The translations under genes were made by a program, and so were the position numbers. The notes beneath the pieces are model-generated. The model was not told the DNA's origin. It made no database searches and was given only the letters and a program-made list of their open reading frames with translations. 64,000 bases of DNA from an uncultured Paracoccaceae bacterium. GTDB lineage: Bacteria > Pseudomonadota > Alphaproteobacteria > Rhodobacterales > Rhodobacteraceae. The stretch is taken from contig CANNFQ010000006.1 of the NCBI GenBank assembly GCA_947503925.1, positions 1 to 64,000 on the forward strand, given 5' to 3'. The first letter of the stretch is position 1; the number at the start of each line of letters is the position of its first letter. Shown piece after piece: positions 54,204 through 63,239 of the stretch.

Positions 54204-55592
54204 ATGAAAAAGCGCAAAAATACAAACGCGACCGAATCATGGCTGGAAGGTCTGCCATCGGCCTGCGCAAGCTATCTGGACGGTCACGCCGTCGAAGAGG
54301 TTGAGATCGTGATCCCTGACCTTGCCGGTACATCGCGGGGCAAGGCGATGCTGGCGCGGAAATTCCGACCGGACGAAACCTACTTTTTGCCCATCTCTCT
54401 GTTTTACCAGACGATATCGGGCGAATATGTGGATATGGACATCACCAACCAATGGTTGGAAAGGGATGTGGTGCTAGTCCCGGATTTGTCGACCGCATCT
54501 GCAGTGCCTTGGGCCGGTGTACCGACATTGCAGGTTATCTGCGACATGAAAGAACGCGAAGGCGGTGCGCTTGAGATCGCACCCCGCAACGTTCTGCGCC
54601 GGGTGCTTGATCTTTACGATGCGCTTGACCTCAAACCGGTCGTGGCACCCGAGCTGGAATTCTATCTGACCAAGCAGAATGTCGACCCCAATGAACCGAT
54701 TGAACCACCCATCGGCCGGACCGGACGCAAGGGGTTTGGCCGCCAAGTTTATTCCATGGCGGCAGTGGATGAATACGGGCCGGTCATCGACACGGTGTAT
54801 GATTTTGCCGAAGAGCAGGGCTTGCAGATCGACACGGTCATTCAGGAAGGTGGCGCCGGCCAGATCGAGATTAACCTGCAACATGGCGACCCGATGAACC
54901 TGGCCGATCAGGTCTTCTATTTCAAACGCACGATCCGCGAGGCGGCGCTGAAACACGCGGTCTTTGCCACCTTCATGGCAAAACCGATGCGGGATGAACC
55001 GGGCAGTGCCATGCATCTGCACCAATCCATCATTCACAAGAAAACCGGCAAGAACATATTCTCGAACGATGACGGGACGCCGTCAGACGCGTTTTATCAC
55101 TTCATTGGCGGCTCGCAGAAATACCTGCATCAGGCCGTGCCGCTTTTGGCACCTTACGTAAACTCCTATCGCCGCATCACGATTGAAGGGCAAAGCGCAC
55201 CAGCCAATCTGGAATGGGCGGCGGATAACCGGACAACAGGTCTGCGCATGCCGCATTCCGGCCCCGATGCGCGGCGGGTTGAAAACCGCGTTATCGGGAT
55301 GGATTGCAATCCTTATCTGGCCATTGCGACATCGCTTGCCTGTGGTCTGCTGGGGATGCGCAACAAGATCGCACCGCGCGAAGAGGCGGTGAACGAGGTT
55401 TTCGAAGTCGCAGACCCACTGCCCAGCGGCCTGAACGCAGCACTCGCGCTGTTTGAAGAGGCTGATGAGATTTGGGAGGTGCTCGGCCCCGAATTCTGCA
55501 AACTCTACCTCGATATCAAACGCGCCGAGAATGAGGAATATCAGCGCGAAATTTCACCATGGGAACGGCGGCACCTGCTGCTGCATGTCTGA
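54204..55592 (+). CDS. Glutamine-synthetase-family ligase (PuuA-like), paralogue 1
   Basis: A 462-residue GS-fold enzyme. By family and context it joins glutamate to an amine with ATP, as gamma-glutamylputrescine synthetase does. The beta-grasp N terminus (VEIVIPDLAGTSRGKAMLARKF) precedes the catalytic domain with PVVAPELEFYL, QEGGAGQIEINLQHGDP, HLHQSIIHKKTG and the ATP-site region PANLEWAADNRTTGLRMP. The adenylylation Tyr loop of true GlnA is absent. Its stop overlaps the FAD oxidase start (TGATG). Confidence 0.9.
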   Translation: MKKRKNTNATESWLEGLPSACASYLDGHAVEEVEIVIPDLAGTSRGKAMLARKFRPDETYFLPISLFYQTISGEYVDMDITNQWLERDVVLVPDLSTASAVPWAGVPTLQVICDMKEREGGALEIAPRNVLRRVLDLYDALDLKPVVAPELEFYLTKQNVDPNEPIEPPIGRTGRKGFGRQVYSMAAVDEYGPVIDTVYDFAEEQGLQIDTVIQEGGAGQIEINLQHGDPMNLADQVFYFKRTIREAALKHAVFATFMAKPMRDEPGSAMHLHQSIIHKKTGKNIFSNDDGTPSDAFYHFIGGSQKYLHQAVPLLAPYVNSYRRITIEGQSAPANLEWAADNRTTGLRMPHSGPDARRVENRVIGMDCNPYLAIATSLACGLLGMRNKIAPREEAVNEVFEVADPLPSGLNAALALFEEADEIWEVLGPEFCKLYLDIKRAENEEYQREISPWERRHLLLHV

Positions 55593-56893
55593 TGAACCTT
55601 CTTGATATCAATGACAGCCCCGGTGCTTATCCGGGGACCTATTATGCAGCGCATGCGCAGCCCTTGGAAAACTGCGCTCCGGTCGAAGGCGAGGTGCGAT
55701 GCGACGTTTGTGTCGTCGGCGGGGGATTTACCGGCCTGTCGACCGCGCTGCATCTGGCGCAAAGGGGCTATGAAGTTCGGCTGCTTGAGGCGCAAAGGAT
55801 CGGGTTCGGCGCGTCAGGCCGCAATGGCGGTCAGGTCGGTCAGGGCCAGCGGCGCGATCAGGATGACCTGGAACAGATGTTCGGCAAGGATCGGGCGCAT
55901 GCGCTGTGGCAGATCGGCACCCAAGCTGTCGAATTGGTGCGCGGCCTGTCGACGTCTGACCTGATCCAAGCCGATTTCCACCCCGGCATCCTGCACGCTG
56001 ATCATAGGGCGCGGTTTGTCGATCATTCCCAAGCCTATGTCGAAAAGATGCATCGCGATTACGGCTATGACGATATCCGGTTCGTGCCAAAGGACGAGAT
56101 CGGGGGAATCGTCGCTTCGCCCGCTTATCACGGTGGCACGCTGGATACCCGCTCGGGTCATATTGATCCGCTGCAACTCGCACTTGGTCTGGGGCGGATG
56201 GCCCAGTCGCATGGTGCGGGGCTGCATGAAGGGTCACGGGTGACCCATATCTCGGGTGGTCAAAAACCCGTCCTGCATACCGAAAAAGCGACCATCACCG
56301 CCGATCATCTGGTGCTGGCCTGCAACGGCTATATCGGGGATTTGCAGGGCGATGTGACCCGCCGGGTCATGCCGATCAACAATTTCATCATCGCGACAGC
56401 ACCCATGGATGCAGATAGGCAGGAATCCATTCTGCGGGGGAATATTGCCGTCGCTGATTCCAAATTCGTGGTGAATTACTTCCGGTTCAGCGATGACCAC
56501 CGCTTGCTGTTTGGCGGCACCGAAAGCTATGGCTACCGTTTCCCCAAAGATATCGCAGCCAAGGTGCGTCCGGCCATGGCTGAAATCTACCCGCAGCTGT
56601 CGGACGTGCAGGTCGATTACGCCTGGGGCGGGACGCTGGGGATCACCATGAACCGGCTACCACATTTTGCGCGTTACGACGGCAATATCCTCAGTATATC
56701 GGGATTTTCAGGGCAGGGGGTCGCGCTTGGCACCTTATCAGGGCAGATGGCGGCAGAGGCCATCGCAGGGCAGGCGGAACGGTTTGACATCATGTCGCAA
56801 ATCCCGACGCCGCGCTTTCCGGGTGGCAAGGCATTTCAGCATCCGCTGCTTATTCTGGCGATGCTGTGGTATTCGTTGCGGGATAAGCTTTAG
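55592..56893 (+). CDS. FAD-dependent amine oxidoreductase (PuuB-like), paralogue 2
   Basis: A 433-residue DAO-family flavoprotein with CVVGGGFTGLSTALHLAQRGYEVRLLEAQRIGFGASGRNGG at residues 35-75 and ISGFSGQGVALGTLSGQM near the C terminus. It is coupled to the GS-like ligase, the order ligase then oxidase being the puuA-puuB logic. The start is ATG 55592; eleven open codons above it lie inside the ligase gene. Confidence 0.9.
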   Translation: MNLLDINDSPGAYPGTYYAAHAQPLENCAPVEGEVRCDVCVVGGGFTGLSTALHLAQRGYEVRLLEAQRIGFGASGRNGGQVGQGQRRDQDDLEQMFGKDRAHALWQIGTQAVELVRGLSTSDLIQADFHPGILHADHRARFVDHSQAYVEKMHRDYGYDDIRFVPKDEIGGIVASPAYHGGTLDTRSGHIDPLQLALGLGRMAQSHGAGLHEGSRVTHISGGQKPVLHTEKATITADHLVLACNGYIGDLQGDVTRRVMPINNFIIATAPMDADRQESILRGNIAVADSKFVVNYFRFSDDHRLLFGGTESYGYRFPKDIAAKVRPAMAEIYPQLSDVQVDYAWGGTLGITMNRLPHFARYDGNILSISGFSGQGVALGTLSGQMAAEAIAGQAERFDIMSQIPTPRFPGGKAFQHPLLILAMLWYSLRDKL

Positions 56894-56979
56894 ACGGCGT
56901 TCGGTGGGTTGCGCACGGCGCTTTGTCACCGATTATGGACGAATCACGTGTTAACGCCTGTTTTTCAAGGAAAATGTGT

Positions 56980-57018
56980 CGTCGGCATCGCGTCGGCCAT
57001 ACGTCGGCAAAACGTCGG
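56980..57018. repeat. Four 11-base direct repeats (CGTCGG phase)
   Basis: CGTCGG begins at 56980, 56991, 57002 and 57013, exactly 11 bases apart, with variable four- or five-base spacers. The 11-base period resembles the direct repeats bound by OmpR/PhoB-type regulators. The array lies in the 217-base gap between two convergent genes, where no promoter is expected, so its purpose is unclear. Confidence 0.55.
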
Positions 57019-57110
57019 ACCCCAGCGCGCGGTGACCCGTGATGAATGGGGCGTACGGTCGAAAGTTAATAAAGCCTATCGGTGTGGAACGCTGGCGATG
57101 CGCGCTTTGG

Positions 57111-58154
57111 TCACTGAGGATTACTGATCTCTAACAATGAAACAGGGCTGCCGATATCGCAGGCGTTCCCGGTTGGGAGCAGTTCACCACTAATAGGATT
57201 GCGGCTAAAGCTCGTGAGGTTATCTGTGAGCTGATTGGCGACGATAACCCAGCGTCCATCCGTCGTTAGGATGACGTCGCGTGGCGCAAGGCCACCGGAA
57301 TCGACTTCGCAAATTTTCGTCCCATCGAATTGGAACCCGGCAATCCGTGATTGCAGCCGTTCGGAGATATAGAAATGTTTCTGGTCAGCGGTCAGTCGGA
57401 TTGCAGCGGCAGCGCCGTCTGTGTGCTCACCCGCAGTAAACCCGCTCTGTATGTTGTCTATTTTCCAGCCCAGCGAGTCACGCCTTAACGAAACAAGAGC
57501 TTCGTTCAATTCGCACAGCAGCCACGCTCGGCTTGCATCCCTATTCAGCGCCATGTGACGCGGACCCGAGCCCGCAGGTAAAGAAAGGATGGAAGTCTCG
57601 GAAACTGAATTATCGGCTTCCAACCGGATGCTAATCACTCTGTCAGAGCCAAGATCAATCACATGCAGCACTTTTCCTTTGTCACTGAACATGACGAAAT
57701 GTGCATGTGGCCCGGCCTGACGTGTCACATTTGGCCCGGATCCGGGCCAGTGAAATTGGTTTGATGATCGCAGCCCTGCAAGCTCGGCCGAAAAAATTTC
57801 GACGTCACCAGTCCAATACTGCGCTGATGCGAGGCGGTTGTGGTACGGATCGAATGCCAAATGGCATGGTAACTCGCCTTGCGTTGGAAACTGAGACAAC
57901 ATTCTTAGATGGCCGCCTTCTTGAATTTCAAAAGACGATACCGCCGGATGATCAATCGCAAAAACCTCGCGAACTGCGAAGACAGTTTTCCGATCCGGCG
58001 AAAGTTCCAGCCAAGATGGATTCAGGCATTTCAATTGCAATTGGGGGCGTCCAAATGAACCCGTCTCAGCGTCAAATTCGACTGAATAGATACCTTCACC
58101 ATTGCCAGGACGGCCCTCGTCGGGCTGAGAGTAAGTTCCGACCAAAATGATCAT
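57111..58154 (-). CDS. Lactonase-family beta-propeller protein
   Basis: A 347-residue seven-bladed propeller of the 6-phosphogluconolactonase (Pgl/YbhE) type: ILVGTYSQPDEGRPGNGEGIYS at the start, LNPSWLELSPDRKTVFAV, GPHAHFVMFSDKGKVLHVIDLG and GLAPRDVILTTDGRWVIVANQ. Predicted activity is hydrolysis of a sugar lactone; no sugar genes are near. It is cytosolic. Base composition is more AT-rich than the flanking amine genes, suggesting a separate origin. Confidence 0.88.
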   Translation of the reverse strand: MIILVGTYSQPDEGRPGNGEGIYSVEFDAETGSFGRPQLQLKCLNPSWLELSPDRKTVFAVREVFAIDHPAVSSFEIQEGGHLRMLSQFPTQGELPCHLAFDPYHNRLASAQYWTGDVEIFSAELAGLRSSNQFHWPGSGPNVTRQAGPHAHFVMFSDKGKVLHVIDLGSDRVISIRLEADNSVSETSILSLPAGSGPRHMALNRDASRAWLLCELNEALVSLRRDSLGWKIDNIQSGFTAGEHTDGAAAAIRLTADQKHFYISERLQSRIAGFQFDGTKICEVDSGGLAPRDVILTTDGRWVIVANQLTDNLTSFSRNPISGELLPTGNACDIGSPVSLLEISNPQ

Positions 58155-58328
58155 CAGATACCTTTCCGTCGTCTTTACGAACTCATCCCCGTGGCCGACA
58201 GTGCGACATTAACCCGCGACTTACAATCTGATCAAACGCATTGAAAACCCGGACTGAAGAGTTAGGAATTCGGGCGATCAGCTTTCCAGCATTGGTTTGG
58301 TTCAGGGCAACAGGGGAGAGACGGTAAA

Positions 58329-58559
58329 ATGACAACCGGTGATCTGGGTTTCACGTTCAAACGCGCAAAAGACGGTGATGTAAAGATAACCCACCGGGGC
58401 AGGTCGGCGGCAACACTGCGAGGCGAGAAGGCCCTGTGGTTCTTGGACGACATGGAGAAACTGGATTCGAACGCGCAGCAGCAGGAAATGGCGCGCATCA
58501 CGGGTAATTACCGGCGAGGCAATGAACGTTCGGCCAAAAACCATCCACGCAATCGATAG
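58329..58559 (+). CDS. Small conserved-type hypothetical protein
   Basis: A 76-residue basic protein, no signal peptide: FTFKRAKDGDVKITHRGRSAATLRGEKALWFL. Not a recognised family, though the pattern of a short beta domain followed by a helix looks real, and GGGAGAG stands eight bases before the ATG. The C-terminal half is rich in Arg, Asn and Gln. It lies alone in the AT-richer island. Confidence 0.6.
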   Translation: MTTGDLGFTFKRAKDGDVKITHRGRSAATLRGEKALWFLDDMEKLDSNAQQQEMARITGNYRRGNERSAKNHPRNR

Positions 58560-58871
58560 ACGGGGAAGGCGGACGTGACGGGTATCATAGTTTTCCCGTA
58601 GCGAAGGCCGCGTACTGAGGTCCTACATCAGGTTTTCTACTGTGTTCGGTCACGAACCACTCAAGCGCGGTCTGGATGCTAGACTTTATTTCGGATCGGT
58701 TTTGCAAACGCTTACCCTTGTGTTTCCACAAAGTCTTTTCTTGTGCGCCACATATCCGATCAACGCACCGAGTTCAGCGATCAACGAATTCGACGTCTGA
58801 TCTTCGCTGCAGTATGCATGAATATCGGTTCCTTCCGCTGCAAAGCGGCGCCATATTTCTTGCTTCCGTAA
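58560..58871 (-). pseudogene. Region with gene debris, no intact gene
   Basis: A 312-base gap. On the minus strand 58585-58773 stays open for 62 codons and reads like protein (HKGKRLQNRSEIKSS then IQTALEWFVTEHSRKPDVG), but it has no start codon and is entered from a stop at 58774-58776. Another frame upstream reads KKYGAALQRKEPIFMHT before a stop. This suggests the 3' end of a decayed, frameshifted gene of unknown family. Confidence 0.35.
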
Positions 58872-59570
58872 CTAGGGCATCTTGGTTTTGGTCTTGCCTC
58901 GCGATGCGATGGCGTCCTTGCCTGCAGAGCCGACGCCGTCCTCGATATCTTTTTGAATGGCGATGACCAGCGCCGCAGCATCGCGGGTTTCCAGCGCGGT
59001 CAGGATCTCCTTATGCCGGTCAACGACATAGAATGTGCCAAGCGCGGTAATGACCTCGCGCTGAAACGGGCCAAGTTGCAGCCAGACGCTTTCGACCAAT
59101 GACATGGATGTCTGATCGGGGTTCGCACAGTAAAGCTGGCTGTGAAACGCCTGATTAAGCACCGTCAGCGCATCATAATCCTTTGCCGTCAGGGCGGTGT
59201 CCATCTGGGCATCAATCGACCGCAATGCTGCAATCAAAATGTCCGAAACATATGGCAAGGCACGCCTGGCTGCGTGGGTTTCCAAGGCGATACGGGTTGC
59301 GATCAGATCATCAAAGCGGCCCGATGTCATGACCGGGACCAGCATGCGCCGATTGTCCTGCATCTGAATGGCGGCTTCCGAATTCAGGCGGCGCAGCGCC
59401 TCACGGATCGGGGTCAGACCAATGCCCAGCTTATCGGCCAGCCCCCGCATGGTCAGCGTCGCACCGGTCGGGATCGCGCCCACAAGGATCGCGTGACGCA
59501 GGCGCTGATAGGCGTGTTCCTGGCTTGTGACATCAGCGGTCATGGCAAGCTCTGGGATGTCATAAATCAT
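58872..59570 (-). CDS. GntR-family regulator (FCD subfamily), second amine cluster
   Basis: A 232-residue regulator: QEHAYQRLRHAILVGAIPTGATLTMRGLADKLGIGLTPIREALRRLN is the winged helix, followed by a helical FCD domain (LNQAFHSQLYCAN, VVDRHKEILTALE). A paralogue of the GntR at 53526. The start is uncertain: ATG 59570 is chosen; ATG 59543 is shorter and GTG 59639 would put the start inside the operator repeats. It is divergent from the second GS-like gene. Confidence 0.87.
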   Translation of the reverse strand: MIYDIPELAMTADVTSQEHAYQRLRHAILVGAIPTGATLTMRGLADKLGIGLTPIREALRRLNSEAAIQMQDNRRMLVPVMTSGRFDDLIATRIALETHAARRALPYVSDILIAALRSIDAQMDTALTAKDYDALTVLNQAFHSQLYCANPDQTSMSLVESVWLQLGPFQREVITALGTFYVVDRHKEILTALETRDAAALVIAIQKDIEDGVGSAGKDAIASRGKTKTKMP

Positions 59571-59628
59571 GGAAAATGTCGCATTGTTACGGGCGGTATA
59601 TGTAAATGCTGACTTGACTTCGGTCAAT

Positions 59629-59661
59629 AATGTTATCACATCTTAATAAATGATATCACAT
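59629..59661. promoter_or_regulatory. Direct repeats before the second GS-like gene
   Basis: AATGTTATCACAT (59629-59641) and AATGATATCACAT (59649-59661) match at 12 of 13 positions with a 20-base period, two helical turns, ending two bases before the ligase start codon. They are likely GntR binding sites between the divergent genes; they differ from the TGATCA sites of the first cluster. Confidence 0.5.
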
Positions 59662-59662
59662 T

Positions 59663-60988
59663 ATGGATGACCCGCTGATGACGCATGCCGCATCTGATCC
59701 CAGTGCCAGGGATTTCACCTCAATTCAGGTCATGCTGACCGATTTGAACGGCGTGGCACGTGGCAAACGTATTCCGGGCGGTCAGGCCGATAAGGCGCAG
59801 GGCGGCAGCATTCGTATGCCATTTTCAGCATCAGCGGTTGATATCTGGGGGCGCGACGTTGATGGCAACGCGCTGATCTTTGAAAAAGGGGATGGTGACG
59901 GGCTGTGCCGCCCGATCCGTGATCAGGTCATGGCTGCCCCCTGGCTAGGGCAGCATACAGGGTTGGTGCCGGTCTGGATGTTCGATGAAAGCGGCGCGCC
60001 CAGCCCCTATGACCCCCGGCACGCGCTTGCGCAGGTATTGGAGGGGTTTCGCGCACACGATCTGACCCCCGTTGTCGCGACAGAGCTTGAATTCTATCTT
60101 ACCCCGTTGGCTGCGGCTGATGACCGTTTCGCGGTCGAAGGTGTCTTGTCCCTACAGCAACTGAATGCGGTCGCACCGCTGCTTGACGATATCTATGCTG
60201 CCTGTGCGGCCAATGATATTCCGGCAGATGCGGCGATTTCCGAATGCGGGCTTGGACAGTTCGAAATTAACCTGCTGCATCGCGATGATGCGCTTTTGGC
60301 GGCGGATGATGCGATCCTGTTCAAAAGCATTGTGAAAGGGTTCGCACAAAACCACGGGTTTGCGGCCAATTTCATGGCCAAGGCGGATGGGGACGCAGCC
60401 GGAAGCGGGCTGCATGTGCATTTTTCGCTTCTTGATGCGGCGGGCCGGAATGTGTTTGACAACGGGACGGAAACAGGGTCCGACGTGTTACGGCATGCTG
60501 TCGCCGGATTGCTGGCGGCGATGCCACAAACAGCGCTGATCTTTGCGCCGCATTTCAACAGCTATCGTCGGCTTAGCCCGGATTCGCATGCGCCCACGGC
60601 TGTATCCTGGGGATACGAGAACCGAACAGCGGCGGTGCGCATCCCTGGCGGCGCCAATAGCGCGCGCCGGATCGAACATCGCGTCGCGGGCGCGGATGCA
60701 AACCCCTATCTGGTGTTGGCGGCGGTACTGGGGGCGGCCTTGCAGGGGATCACGGCAGGCAAGGCTCCGCCGGAGCCGACCGACGGAAATGCCTATGCGA
60801 CTGATGCCAGCCAACTGCCAACCGATTGGGCCACTGCAATCGCCACGTTTGAAACCGGCCCGCTGACCCGGCAGATTTTCTCGGACGCCCTTTGCGACAT
60901 GTTTGTTCTGGCCAAACGTCAGGAACTGGCGCGGTTCTTGCGCGACATCACACCATTCGAACACCTGACCTATGCGGAGCAAATCTGA
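59663..60988 (+). CDS. Glutamine-synthetase-family ligase (PuuA-like), paralogue 2
   Basis: A 441-residue GS-fold ligase: VMLTDLNGVARGKRIPGGQ at the N terminus, VATELEFYLTP, ISECGLGQFEINLLHRDD, SGLHVHFSLLDAAGRN and AVSWGYENRTAAVRIPGG in the ATP/glutamate site. Clearly diverged from paralogue 1, so a different amine is likely. It is coupled to the next gene by a TGATG overlap. Confidence 0.9.
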   Translation: MDDPLMTHAASDPSARDFTSIQVMLTDLNGVARGKRIPGGQADKAQGGSIRMPFSASAVDIWGRDVDGNALIFEKGDGDGLCRPIRDQVMAAPWLGQHTGLVPVWMFDESGAPSPYDPRHALAQVLEGFRAHDLTPVVATELEFYLTPLAAADDRFAVEGVLSLQQLNAVAPLLDDIYAACAANDIPADAAISECGLGQFEINLLHRDDALLAADDAILFKSIVKGFAQNHGFAANFMAKADGDAAGSGLHVHFSLLDAAGRNVFDNGTETGSDVLRHAVAGLLAAMPQTALIFAPHFNSYRRLSPDSHAPTAVSWGYENRTAAVRIPGGANSARRIEHRVAGADANPYLVLAAVLGAALQGITAGKAPPEPTDGNAYATDASQLPTDWATAIATFETGPLTRQIFSDALCDMFVLAKRQELARFLRDITPFEHLTYAEQI

Positions 60989-62298
60989 TGGGGGCCAGCC
61001 ACGTCAATTACGCCGGAAACGGCGACCACACAGGCAGCTATTATGCGGCGTCGGCCAATCCGCAGCCCGCCCGCCCGGCATTGAAGGGCGATCATCAGTT
61101 CGATATCTGCGTGGTCGGCGGCGGCTATTCGGGCCTGTCCACCGCCCTGCATCTGGCCGAAAAGAACTACAATGTCGCCCTCGTCGAAGGGGCGCAGATC
61201 GGTTGGGGGGCGTCGGGGCGCAATGGCGGGCAAATCGTCAATGGGCTGAACGCATCCTTGCAGACGATCAAACGGCGCTACGGGCAGGATACAGCCAATT
61301 TCGTAGCTGGCCTTGTCATGGAAGGCGGGCAGATCATTCGCGACCGGGTCAAGACCTATGGCATCCAGTGCGACCTGAAACCGACAAACCTGTTCACCGC
61401 CTATACCAGCGCCCATATGCGCGAATTGGAAGACCGGCTGGCGTTGTGGCGCGGCTATGGGATCGAGACGCAGGAAATGGTCGGGCCAGACAAAATCCGC
61501 GGTTATGTGGGGACAGATGTTTATGCGGGGGGCATGATTGATCATGCAGGCGGCCATATGCACCCGCTGAACCTCGCCCTGGGCGAAGCGACGGCGTTTG
61601 AGGCCAATGGCGGCACGATCTTTGAAGGCTCTATCGTGCGCAAGGTGGATCATGAGGCGGCGCAGCCAGTCATTCGTACCGATCAGGGGACGATCACCTG
61701 CAAAAAACTTGTTCTTTGCGGCAACGCCTATCTGGGCCATGTTGTGCCGAAACTGACCCACCGGGTGATGCCGGTGTCGACGCAGATCATGGCGACCGAA
61801 CCGCTGTCTGATGAGATGGCGCAATCCTTGCTACCAACCGATACATGTGTTGAGGATGTTCGCTACATTCTGGACTACTTCCGCCTGTCTGCCGATAATC
61901 GGCTGCTATTTGGTGGCGGGACGGTCTATGGCGGCACTGATCCAAAGGATATCGAAGCCAAGCTGCGCAAGAACCTGGACCGGGTGTTCCCTGCGCTGCG
62001 CCACACGCGCATTGATTATGCCTGGAGCGGGAATTTCGCATTGTCCTTCAGCCGGGTACCGCAATTGGGACGGCTGAACGACAATACCTATTTCGCACAT
62101 GGCTATTCGGGCCACGGGGTGACCGGGTCACATACATTCGGGCGCATCCTGTCAGAGGCGATCAGTGGCGACATGGCCCGCTTTGATGTATTTGAAAAAG
62201 TACCCTGGATTCCCTTCCCCGGTGGGCGCATGTTCCGCGTGCCTTATTCGGTGATCGGATCATGGTATTATGCGCTCAAAGATAGGCTGGCACGCTAA
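60988..62298 (+). CDS. FAD-dependent amine oxidoreductase (PuuB-like), paralogue 3
   Basis: A 436-residue DAO-family flavoprotein: CVVGGGYSGLSTALHLAEKNYNVALVEGAQIGWGASGRNGGQ and HGYSGHGVTGSHTFGRILSEA. The N terminus (GDHTGSYYAASANPQP) parallels that of paralogue 2 (GAYPGTYYAAHAQPLE). ATG 60988 overlaps the ligase stop; longer in-frame readings back to 60892 lie within the ligase gene. Confidence 0.9.
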   Translation: MGASHVNYAGNGDHTGSYYAASANPQPARPALKGDHQFDICVVGGGYSGLSTALHLAEKNYNVALVEGAQIGWGASGRNGGQIVNGLNASLQTIKRRYGQDTANFVAGLVMEGGQIIRDRVKTYGIQCDLKPTNLFTAYTSAHMRELEDRLALWRGYGIETQEMVGPDKIRGYVGTDVYAGGMIDHAGGHMHPLNLALGEATAFEANGGTIFEGSIVRKVDHEAAQPVIRTDQGTITCKKLVLCGNAYLGHVVPKLTHRVMPVSTQIMATEPLSDEMAQSLLPTDTCVEDVRYILDYFRLSADNRLLFGGGTVYGGTDPKDIEAKLRKNLDRVFPALRHTRIDYAWSGNFALSFSRVPQLGRLNDNTYFAHGYSGHGVTGSHTFGRILSEAISGDMARFDVFEKVPWIPFPGGRMFRVPYSVIGSWYYALKDRLAR

Positions 62299-62303
62299 GA
62301 CAG

Positions 62304-62996
62304 ATGAAAATCGGAATTCTTCAAACTGGCCGGGCACCTGATCAGACGGTCAAACAGCACGGCGACTATGATGCATTCTTCGTGGCTTATCTGGCGGATC
62401 GAGGATTCACCTTTGACAGCTATCCGGTCCTGGACGGCGTCTTTCCCGATAGCCCTGATGCGGCAGATGGATGGCTGATCACCGGGTCCCGGTTTGGCGC
62501 TTATGAGGATCACCCCTGGATACCACCGCTGGAGGCGTTCCTGCGTGCAGCCTATGCAAAAGCTGTTCCAATCGTCGGCATCTGTTTTGGGCACCAGATT
62601 CTGGCACAGGCGCTGGGTGGCAAGGTCGAGAAATTTTCCGGTGGCTGGTCCGTGGGGCCGCAAACCTACCAATCTGCCCTGTTTGGCGATCAAAGCATCA
62701 TCGCTTGGCATCAAGACCAGGTCACCGAGCGCCCGGCAGACGCGACCGTGGTGGGCAGCTCTGATTTCTGCGAAAACGCGATGCTGCTTTATGGGAACAA
62801 AGCCTTTACCGTGCAGCCGCACCCGGAGTTCACGCCGGGCTTCTTGACCGATCTTCTGGCAACACGTGGGCAGGTGCTGCCGGATGCGGTGCGCAGTGAC
62901 GCCGAAAAACGGGTGCAGACGCCATTGACCAGCGCGGCCTTCGCCGACCAGATCGCGCGATTTTTTCAGGGGGCGCTGCCCGTGCAATCGGCGTAA
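62304..62996 (+). CDS. Class I glutamine amidotransferase-like protein
   Basis: A 230-residue GATase1 domain with catalytic triad Cys in GICFGHQILAQALGG and His/Glu in QPHPEFT. It is of the stand-alone GMP-synthase-like type. Following a GS-like ligase and an amine oxidase, it could hydrolyse the gamma-glutamyl amide at the end of the pathway, the job of PuuD. Its stop codon TAA (62994-62996) lies inside a perfect palindrome. Confidence 0.88.
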   Translation: MKIGILQTGRAPDQTVKQHGDYDAFFVAYLADRGFTFDSYPVLDGVFPDSPDAADGWLITGSRFGAYEDHPWIPPLEAFLRAAYAKAVPIVGICFGHQILAQALGGKVEKFSGGWSVGPQTYQSALFGDQSIIAWHQDQVTERPADATVVGSSDFCENAMLLYGNKAFTVQPHPEFTPGFLTDLLATRGQVLPDAVRSDAEKRVQTPLTSAAFADQIARFFQGALPVQSA

Positions 62997-63018
62997 GATG
63001 GGTTTAAACCCATCTTAC
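62993..63018. repeat. Perfect 26-base palindrome, second identical copy
   Basis: Identical base for base to 39509-39534. As there, the second to fourth bases (TAA) are the stop codon of the preceding gene, here the amidotransferase. It separates the amine cluster from the convergent DUF2783 gene. Confidence 0.85.
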
Positions 63019-63053
63019 ATGAACCTCGGTTGTGCCATGGCCCGGGTGCTGTG

Positions 63054-63239
63054 TTATTCCGCTGCTGCGGCCAGCGCCTCTGACAGAACCGCGCGGTCAC
63101 CAATATGATTGGCTAGGATCAGGATCAGCCTTGCATTGAAATCTGTACTTTGTGCTGCGCTCAACCCATCATGGGCGGCCAGCAGCGTATCATAAAATCC
63201 ATCCGGATCTGAAATATTGGGCTCAAGCATCAGCGCCAT
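63054..63239 (-). CDS. DUF2783 protein
   Basis: A 61-residue helical protein: EPNISDPDGFYDTLLAAHDGLSAAQSTDFNARLILILANHIGD, matching DUF2783, a small family regularly found next to aromatic-ring flavin monooxygenases. It overlaps the monooxygenase stop by 17 bases (or eight with ATG 63230), so it is co-translated. It may be an accessory subunit; its role is not established. Confidence 0.82.
   Translation of the reverse strand: MALMLEPNISDPDGFYDTLLAAHDGLSAAQSTDFNARLILILANHIGDRAVLSEALAAAAE

Noticed and set aside
56980..57018. CRISPR array
   Set aside because: The units are only six conserved bases at an 11-base period; there are no spacers of CRISPR length and no cas genes.
57701..58150. 149-residue plus-strand reading frame
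   Set aside because: It lies fully opposite the lactonase, which has strong family motifs; the frame has no recognisable domain or ribosome binding site.
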